Assembly (NCBI GenBank): GCA_030386875.1
Contig: CM059559.1
Location: 61,394,392-61,458,391 of the forward strand
Length of the DNA stretch: 64,000 nucleotides
Source of the DNA: Morinoia aosen
Taxonomy: Eukaryota > Arthropoda > Malacostraca > Amphipoda > Talitridae
Direction: 5' to 3'
This document shows, piece by piece, positions 57,340-64,000 of this stretch. The notes beneath the pieces were generated by a model, which was given only the letters and a program-made list of their open reading frames with translations, ran no database searches and had not been told where the DNA came from. How positions within the stretch are numbered: the first letter of the stretch is position 1; each line of letters begins with the position of its first letter. The position numbers were made by a program, and so were the translations under genes.

Positions 57340-59754
57340 TGTTTGGTTTTGTGGCCGTGGGGTAAAGCCAGTCCTAAACAACCTCGATAAGCATCTGTAA
57401 TAGACCATGAGAAAGGATAATAAGCACTCAGGAAACTCAGCTTTTCGTTGGTAGTTTTATTCTTGAGGAGAGCCGAAAAGGGATTTGCCAAATCTTGCTC
57501 TTCTGAAGGACTCGGCTGACGATGGTTCGCAGTCCTGGCAGGCGGGAGACTCCTGGAGAAATGCTGAAGTCGACCGCGTGTGTGTGTGTGGTTTAAGAAT
57601 GATTTTAACCCAATTTTATAAAACTTGGAAACGACCCGAGTCGATTGTTAAGGTCAATTTAATTGAGTTGGGGTCAGGCAAGTATAGACTGGTAAGATGA
57701 GGCCAGCTAATGTCGGGCCAGTTCAAGTAAAACCAGTTCAGTGAAAACCAGTTAAGTGATAACTAAATCCAACAAAGTCAAATCCCACTAAGGGAATGCC
57801 TGGGGAGTTTTAAGGCCAGTTCAGTTAAGTTTAGGCAAAGCAAGGCCAGGTCTAAGGCTAAGGTCCAGGGAGTGCTGGTGTGTTGGCGTTGGTGATGACG
57901 ATGAGGTCTGCAAAAAAAATGCACGCTGGATGAGCAGTCCACGGAGACATCAAGGAAATTTCCACCACTGACAGTCCCCAAACATCGACATGATAAACGC
58001 CCACACGCAACTCCGAGAAATCCTACAGATCAGACACGAGCTATCTTTAAGGATTCTCACTTTTGGCAAAGCTCAAGGAGAAAGGACAGATTCTTTTGTA
58101 ACTGGCAACTTGTTCACAATGCCTTCGGCTTTAATCTCAGAGCATGCGGTTTATGACTTTCCGGTAATGACAATCGTTATTCATTACCGAAACTACATGC
58201 AAGTAAACACAAGATCTACGTAATATCATGAAAATATCAAGAGACTGCAACTTTTGCAAGAATCTGCAGGACAGCAATATAGGAGGTTAAATTGGTGGAG
58301 TTTTGGGAAAAGAAGAACACGTGATTTCATAACACAAGATTCATGAAACCGCGAATGAATCTGCAGGACAGCAAAATAGGAGGTTAAATTGGTGGAGTTT
58401 TTGGAAAAACATGTGATTTCCTAACACACGATTCATGAAACCGCGAAAAGACATAACACGGCTAAAATTGCGTAATATTAAGAATTAACGCTTGTTCAGT
58501 GCTCTAGAAACATCCCTATCTCCGTACAAGAATCAACAGAGAAAAGGAATCCTACTTTCCTTGCTATAAATCCTACTGAAAATCACGGATAAATATCATT
58601 TGCAATTAATAAAGATTAAGGAATAATATCCACAAGAAAAAAAAAAAGAAACACTAAACGTTTTGCTTGCACAGAAGGAAATATGCGCAAAAACGAAAGC
58701 ATGAAAATCAGTGAGACGATTAACCCGGCGGTTTTTTTACGCGTCGCCATTGGCGATAAACCACCGGCGTACATCGTACGTATTCGTGAAGGCATATGCT
58801 AGTAGGTATTTTGTCACATAAAAAATAAGCAGAAGTGCTTTAAATTTTGATAATGATTTATATTGAAATATGTGCGATTAAGCGCGATTTAAGGAGTATG
58901 AAATTAAAGAAAAGGAAACTAAAAGAAACTTTAGCAAGCATGTGCATGAATAATTTGCGTACTCTATTAGTTCGTACGAAATTATTGAAAAGGCATTCCC
59001 ACTTATTACACGTCACACATTTAAGAAAAACTACTACTAGTATGTTTGTAAAGAATCTTATTCGAAAATGCGTAAGATACGATTTTTGAATCGCAAAATC
59101 CTACACGCGACGGCAATCTGTGCGTCGCCATTTTTAAGAACAAGGAACCGGCACAAAGACGCCCGCGGCTCTGTCGTGCTCTAACGAACATTTTATGGTC
59201 GAATTTTAATCTCGACATGAACGCTGCAAGTGTATGACTTTCAGATAAGGGAAAGACGTAGTTGAGTATTTAGTATAAATTACTGACACACGAAATGCAC
59301 ATGGCGTAAAAATTCACGCTAAGTCATGTTGAGGAATCCTCTGAATGAGAACATGCTACATCACAATTCCTACGCATAATTACGCATCTTAATACTAGCA
59401 CTGTCACTATTTATACTCACTGAACACGACGAAAGGAACACGATAATTTTCTAACACATTTTTACTCACGAGAATTTGCTGTAACACCGCTAGAGTAAGA
59501 CGCCACTGTCAGAGTGAGCTTTTTTTGAAAAGAGACGCCTTGCGCAGTATTGCCACCAGAGGGCTCCTCTCTCGAAAAATGTCGAGTGTTATTTTATTGT
59601 TTCATGCATTTACACAAAAACTTCAATGATTACGAATTAAAAGTAGAAAATAATTAATAATAAATTATAGTAAGATTTTTAATGCTAATAATTAATTTAT
59701 TTAAGTGCGAATGGGAAAATTTATAATTCTTAAGCTTTTGTAGCGATTGCTACA
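57340..59754 (-). mobile_element. Solo LTR related to the young gypsy element
   Basis: Read on minus, it starts TGTAGCAATCGCTACA and continues with CTTAAATAAATTAATTATTA, TAATTTATTATTAATTATTT and TTCGTAATCATTGAAGTTTT, clearly homologous to the LTR at 45167. It ends ACAAAACCAAACA, comparable to the other LTR's CAAAACCCGACA. GTGA flanks it at 57336-57339 and 59755-59758, a 4-bp duplication as in the young element. Its length of 2415 bp is similar. Divergence is substantial, so it is older or a sister family. No internal coding part remains, which fits loss by LTR-LTR recombination. The left boundary is less sure than the right. Confidence 0.75.
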
Positions 59755-59760
59755 GTGATG

Positions 59761-60413
59761 TGTAACCGGCCTGAGCGTGCCGTCATGGAAGCGGTTACGT
59801 AGCGGCCCGGTTAACTTTGAAAAGACCACCGGTCGTTAGGTTAAATGTGTTTTAGTTCATCATTCGTTACTTTAGTGAGTGAGAGCTTGGAAGTTAGTTT
59901 AAAGCATAACTTAGGTTCAAAGTATTGATTGTGCCAACGACTAATGAGTCCTAAAGTCGAGATAATTAGCTTATTTAATATTCGAATTACGGCCCGATAA
60001 TCGATGATACAGGTTTTGTGATTGAATTATTTAAATGTCGTTTTTACCCGGGTAATTAGGTAATTTTGGAAAATTTCGATATTACCGTGTTAACCTTGTT
60101 CTATTTTGCGTTAATTGCAGGATCAACAAAACAAAGCTACCTCCCCTGCCTTTACCCCATTTTGACTACAGGGTCGTTCTTTATTTTAACCATTTCGTGA
60201 TACACCGTACTTAGAATCCTACTACAGTTAGGATATCCTCTTATTATCCGGATCGTCGTACGTTACGAAGCTCCCTAGTCTTTTTTCCTGATTTATTCCA
60301 CGGGCCATAATAAACGATAACCATTCTCGACTAGTCTTTATCCCTTTCTAGTCGTTGCTTGAATAATTATTGTGTAGGAGATTCTAAACGAACACCATCT
60401 TAGAATCCCCTCA
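59761..60413 (+). repeat. Probable 5' LTR of the gypsy fossil
   Basis: It starts TGTAACCGGCCTGAG and ends CCCCTCA. The following TGGTGACCC pattern is a common gypsy primer-binding start. The partner LTR is outside the window, so the limits rest on these signals only. Confidence 0.6.
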
Positions 60414-60654
60414 GTGGTGACCCATCGTGATAAATACACCCTCCTTCATCAAACTTTACACGTATTATCCCTACTAGACAAAGAAAGCATACAATAAAGG
60501 TAGTAAGGGGAGGTAGCAAACTCCAGCCGCTGAAGCCGCTGGTTGGACGCCAACACCAAGAACCAAGAAAGGAAGACCTCAGCGGCGTAAAAAAGCCGAA
60601 GACTGCAAAACTATCGTGAGTAGCGAATTCACCAGTGATCAAGCACGTATTTTT

Positions 60655-61479
60655 GGTAAATGTTGAGGACTTGACCAGTATTGATTTTATAGTTTCGGAT
60701 GTGTAAATATTGTTAATGAGATCAAAATAAATAAGTTTTCTTCAATGCACTTTCCGTCGGAAATGAGTATTTTACAAGTTATAGCGGTAAATGAGTTACC
60801 GGAACTCCAGTGTTTGAGGCGTGAAAAAATATACCTCGCGGTCCGACGTGAAAGTAAACAGGCTTTGCCACGCGCCAACCAAGCCGACTTTGCCATAACT
60901 CCACTGTTTGAGGCGGGAAAAAATAAATAAGAGACGCAAACCCCCTATTACAAACGTAAAGAGGTTGGGTCGTGAGGGGTAGCCACAGTTCTTCTAATTA
61001 AAATGATAAATAAAGTAATCAGGTTCACACGAAACACATGTAGCCATGACCGTTGCTTCGGCGTAACTGGCAGCCTTGAGATGACCGCTGGTCCGTAACT
61101 TCAACCCCGGTATGTTGTGGGTTCGACGTATCTGAGAACATTCGAATTAAGTCGATCGGATCGACAATATAACTCGTCATCTCATTATCTATGTTAATGC
61201 ATACTAGAATTTCACTTTATTTATAATTTTCTCTAAAAAACTGCGGCTACCCCTCACGACCCAACCTATTTACGTTTGTAATAGGGTGATGCTTCCCTTA
61301 TTTATTTATTCCCGCCTCAAACACTGGAGTTCCGGTAACTCATTTACCGCTATAACTTTTAAAATACTCGTTTCCGATGGAAAGTGCGTTGAAGAAAGCT
61401 TGTTTCTTTTGATCTCATTAACATTATTTAGGCATCGAAAATTCGAAAATCAATTATGGTCAAGTCCTCAACATTTACC
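60655..61479. mobile_element. T8 long-TIR element, copy 3 (825 bp)
   Basis: The ends are GGTAAATGTTGAGGACTTGA on both strands. The 8-bp GTATTTTT is duplicated exactly at 60647-60654 and 61480-61487. Long arms repeat blocks such as ATGCACTTTCCGTCGGAAAT and TTGAGGCGGGAA in inverse orientation. A second nested inverted repeat begins CCCTATTACAAACGTAAA at about 60944 and 61286 and continues AGGTTGGGTCGTGAGGGG in both arms. Its 240-bp core has no gene. GGTTCGACGTATC near 61119 resembles an RNA polymerase III B box, but nothing supports a tRNA gene. Confidence 0.9.
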
Positions 61480-61487
61480 GTATTTTT

Positions 61488-61813
61488 AGCATTTTTATTG
61501 TGTTGCCATTATTATTAATTTTTTCCACATTGAAGTTTACATTCCGGGTGCACCATATTCGCCAGTGAGCTATTTTCTATATTTTTTCTTTTTATTTTTC
61601 CAGCGAATTTCCCCTATTTCTACGTTTTCTCTCTTCCCCGCACTACATTTTCCTCCCACTTCTATCGCTATAACTATTATATTTCACTTTTTTTTCCGCG
61701 AACGTATCTCCTATTTTCGACGTTTCCTATATTTTCGCATCGCATATTTTTTTCCAAATTCGTTTGCAATATATATATTTTTCCTTTTCCTACTTTCATG
61801 GTGAGCAAATAAA
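61488..61813. other. Leader of the gypsy fossil
   Basis: T-rich leader sequence between the T8 insertion and the gag start near 61814. No gene. Confidence 0.5.
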
Positions 61814-63780
61814 TGGAGTCCTCACCATCAAACAGTAACGGTCATAAGGTAGTAAACGATAATGATACACATGTACCGACGAACGCGGCCTTAGTACGTC
61901 CCCCTGAATTCGATGAGTCTTACCCTCAAATGTTTTTCAATACTGTATATTAGAAAGCCAATTTATTGTCGCCGGGGTGCGTCGCTCATCGTTAAAGTTT
62001 CATCACGCATTAGTTGCATTGAGTAGCCGTATAGCGCGTCACATACCACAAACGCTCATAGAGGCAGCAGACTATGAAGGGCTCAAAGAGTTTGTGCGCG
62101 CACGGTACTCCCGATCCGAAAAGGAACTCTTTGATGAGCTCCTTTCACAGAAAGGGTTGTATTGCCAAGACAGACCTAGGGAGTTCTTATCTAAATTGCG
62201 CGCCTTAGCCGCCGAAAGCAACTTAGGCCTATCGGAGGACTTCTTACGATTAAAATTCGTAACCGGTTTGCCAGAGGCCATACGCCCCTGGATAGCCGCG
62301 CGCCAGGAACACGACTTGGACACTATGACGTCCATCGCAGAAACGTACCTGGAATAACTTCCGAGAACTCAGGTAGCTGCGGTAGACCCATCTTTTAAAG
62401 AAAGGGCACCTGATACGGGAGCGCACACGAATTATCTAAATTACCCCCGGAACACGCACGAGGAGAGAGCCGGTCAGTACAACAGCCCTAGCATACCAAT
62501 AGGTGTTAGAGCTTTCCGTTCAAACCAGCGCCCTAGAGTCTGTAGAGCACACCTTTACTATGGGAATGAAGCTAGATCATGCCGGCGCTGGTGCTCTAAT
62601 TACAAACCCGGTTTGCCGGTTTCTCGACCCTCAAGTAGAGCTTCCTCCCCCGCCCGACCTTCTAGCCCGTTCCGAAGGTCGGAAAACTAGATCGGTCGTC
62701 TGTACAACAAGCTGTGACCGTCGGACGACCGCTTTCAGTAAGCGCACGTATAGGTCGCAGTGATGTTAACCTCCTGGTAGACACAGGGGCGGGGATTAGC
62801 ATTTTACCACCATCCCCTGAAGTAGGAAATCTGCGCCCAACTTCGGTTTCAATATCCACAGCGTCGGGAGAGCGTATAAGTTGCATAGGCGAGGTAGACC
62901 TTGTAGTGGACATTAAAGGGCTTGGACGATCATTCCAATGGACCTTTGTAGTAGCAGAGGTGGTTCAGCCGATTTTTGGAATTGATTTCTTGGCTGCGCA
63001 CTCGATACTCGTTGACTGCTAGAACAGTAATCTAATAGATACCTTGACAGGTAGGAAAATCCCTTTTCATATTTCAAATGATTCCTTGACCGCGTACTCC
63101 GATGATTTGACCCAAGTAGACCCCCGTGTACGCAAAATCTTGGCCGACCACCCGATTTTGACCTCCCCTTGCAACTCGGTTCGAACGATGCATCAACCGA
63201 CTGCCCCGTACAGCACTCAATTGACACGGCTTCCTCTCCCCCTGTTCACTTCAAGCTTCGTCCTCTGACGGGTTCTAAACTTGAAGCAGCGAAAAAAGAG
63301 TTCGAATTCCTGCTAAATGCAGGCATCATTAGAAGGTCCAATTATCCATGGGCATCGCCGTTGCACCTCGTTCCAAAGAAGGAACTTGGTAAATGGAGAC
63401 CTTGTGGAGATTACCGGGTACTTAACTCTCTCACTGTAGGTGATAGATACCCTATTCCTCACCTTCGTTCTCTCACCATGTCCTTGCGCTCAAAAAAGAT
63501 CTTTTCTAAGCTCAACCTAGAGCGCCTATCTTCAAATTCCTGTTGCTCCCGAATCTATTCCTAAAACTGCTGTCACTACTCCATTCGGGTTGTATGAATT
63601 GTTGTACATGCCTTTTGGATTAAAGAATGCCGGACCGACGTTTCAGAGGTACATAGATGCACTCTTTATCAACGTAAAAAATGTCATCGTCTATTTGGAC
63701 GATATACTCATTGCCTCCGAAACCGAGGAAGAACACTTAAATGATGTGTCCACCGTTCTTTCCCTTCTTGCTCAACTTAA
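61814..63780 (+). pseudogene. gag-pol remnants of the gypsy fossil
   Basis: Gag begins near 61814 (MESSPSNSNGHKVVN) and shows a capsid-like segment at 61977-62357 with EFVRARYSRSEKELFDELLS and FLRLKFVTGLPEAIRPW. A protease follows (NLLVDTGAGISILPP, then VVQPIFGIDFLAAHSILVDC). Reverse transcriptase blocks are FLLNAGIIRRSNYPWASPL, KWRPCGDYRVLNSL and, later, NVIVYLDDILIASE. It is broken, with many breaks. Confidence 0.82.
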
Positions 63781-63784
63781 ATTG

Positions 63785-64000
63785 CGGTTGGTGCTCGCGA
63801 TAGCCATGTGCTAGAGGTTCTGCCGCCGTGCGGCAGAGACCCGGGTTTGAAACTCGGCGCTGGCTGTGGCGATTTTCTCTGTTGGGAATAGGAGAAAAAT
63901 TCCAAGCACAATACCCCACTCTACCCAGGTGTCTGAAATGGGTACCGGTCTTGACCTGGGGAAAGCGTCATGGCGTCCTGGCGTTAGTTACAAGGCATTT
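63785..64000 (+). mobile_element. tRNA-derived SINE at window edge
   Basis: A tRNA-like head starts near 63789. It has an A-box-like TAGCCATGTGCTAG at 63801, then an anticodon-arm hairpin TCTGCCGC/GCGGCAGA with a three-base loop (or a five-bp stem with a seven-base loop). A T arm follows, CCGGG TTTGAAA CTCGG, whose GGTTTGAAACT is a B-box match. Unrelated body sequence follows (GAATAGGAGAAAAATTCC, GTCTGAAATGGGTACCGG) up to the edge. It interrupts the reverse transcriptase of the gypsy fossil. It is a different family from S1. Confidence 0.78.

Larger units (their letters stand above)
59761..64000 (+). mobile_element. Ty3/gypsy fossil with 5' LTR, gag and pol pieces
   Basis: A second, older element that runs off the window edge. 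The probable 5' LTR is 59761-60413 (TGTAACCGGCC to CCCCTCA), followed by TGGTGACCCATCGTGA as a likely primer-binding site. A T8 element is inserted in the leader (60655-61479) and a tRNA-derived SINE in pol (from about 63785). It is broken, with many breaks. Confidence 0.82.

Noticed and set aside
61070-61140. Possible tRNA gene with GGTTCGACGTATC
   Set aside because: No acceptor, D or anticodon arms could be paired; only a B-box-like match remains.

Overview
The window is animal nuclear DNA, most likely from an insect. It is AT-rich and has no bacterial-style gene packing. Instead it holds one split host exon with a consensus splice donor, degenerate TTAGG-like tracts (the arthropod telomere motif), and a dense load of eukaryotic transposons: Tc1, mariner, hAT, piggyBac-like TTAA elements, foldback, Penelope-like, LINE, SINE and Ty3/gypsy. 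The species cannot be named from sequence alone.

The only well-supported host coding sequence is a 322-codon exon on the minus strand (42025-42990), rich in Ser and Gly. It ends in a clean GT donor and begins with ATG in good context. It faintly resembles the N-terminal part of CPEB2-4/Orb2 proteins. If its next exons lie to the left, then 0-42 kb is a very large intron filled with mobile DNA. A second, weak exon candidate lies at 11347-11528 (+).

Layout. At 0-0.7 kb is a decayed Tc1 transposase. At 3.6-9.7 kb is a nested composite: a 1.28-kb mariner is split by a 4.45-kb BED-finger hAT element, which itself carries a 1.85-kb foldback element and a 0.73-kb Tc1/mariner-type element. The same mariner also carries a SINE. 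At 9.7-34 kb are many copies of one SINE family (called S1 here, with a variant S1b). Several are nested in each other or split by hAT-type elements, and TTAA-target (piggyBac-like) elements are mixed in. At 34.7-41.9 kb are two members of a long-TIR family with 8-bp target duplications (T8), and a 4.6-kb hAT-type element with (ACCGAT)n arrays. The latter holds an inverted pair of Penelope-like 3' ends and a TTAA element. At 42-43 kb is the host exon. At 44-55.3 kb is a 5'-truncated CR1/L2/Daphne-type LINE split by a young, nearly whole Ty3/gypsy element with 2.35-kb LTRs. At 55.3-64 kb are two older Ty3/gypsy fossils, a solo LTR related to the young element, a third T8 copy and, at the edge, a tRNA-derived SINE.

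None of the mobile parts form a pathway together. The value of the window is stratigraphic: target-site duplications give a relative insertion order in at least eight places. S1 (SINE) and T8 (DNA element) are described from the sequence; I do not recognise either as a named family. In the S1 entries, 'forward' means running from the CCCCTCAGG head to the GATTA-type tail.
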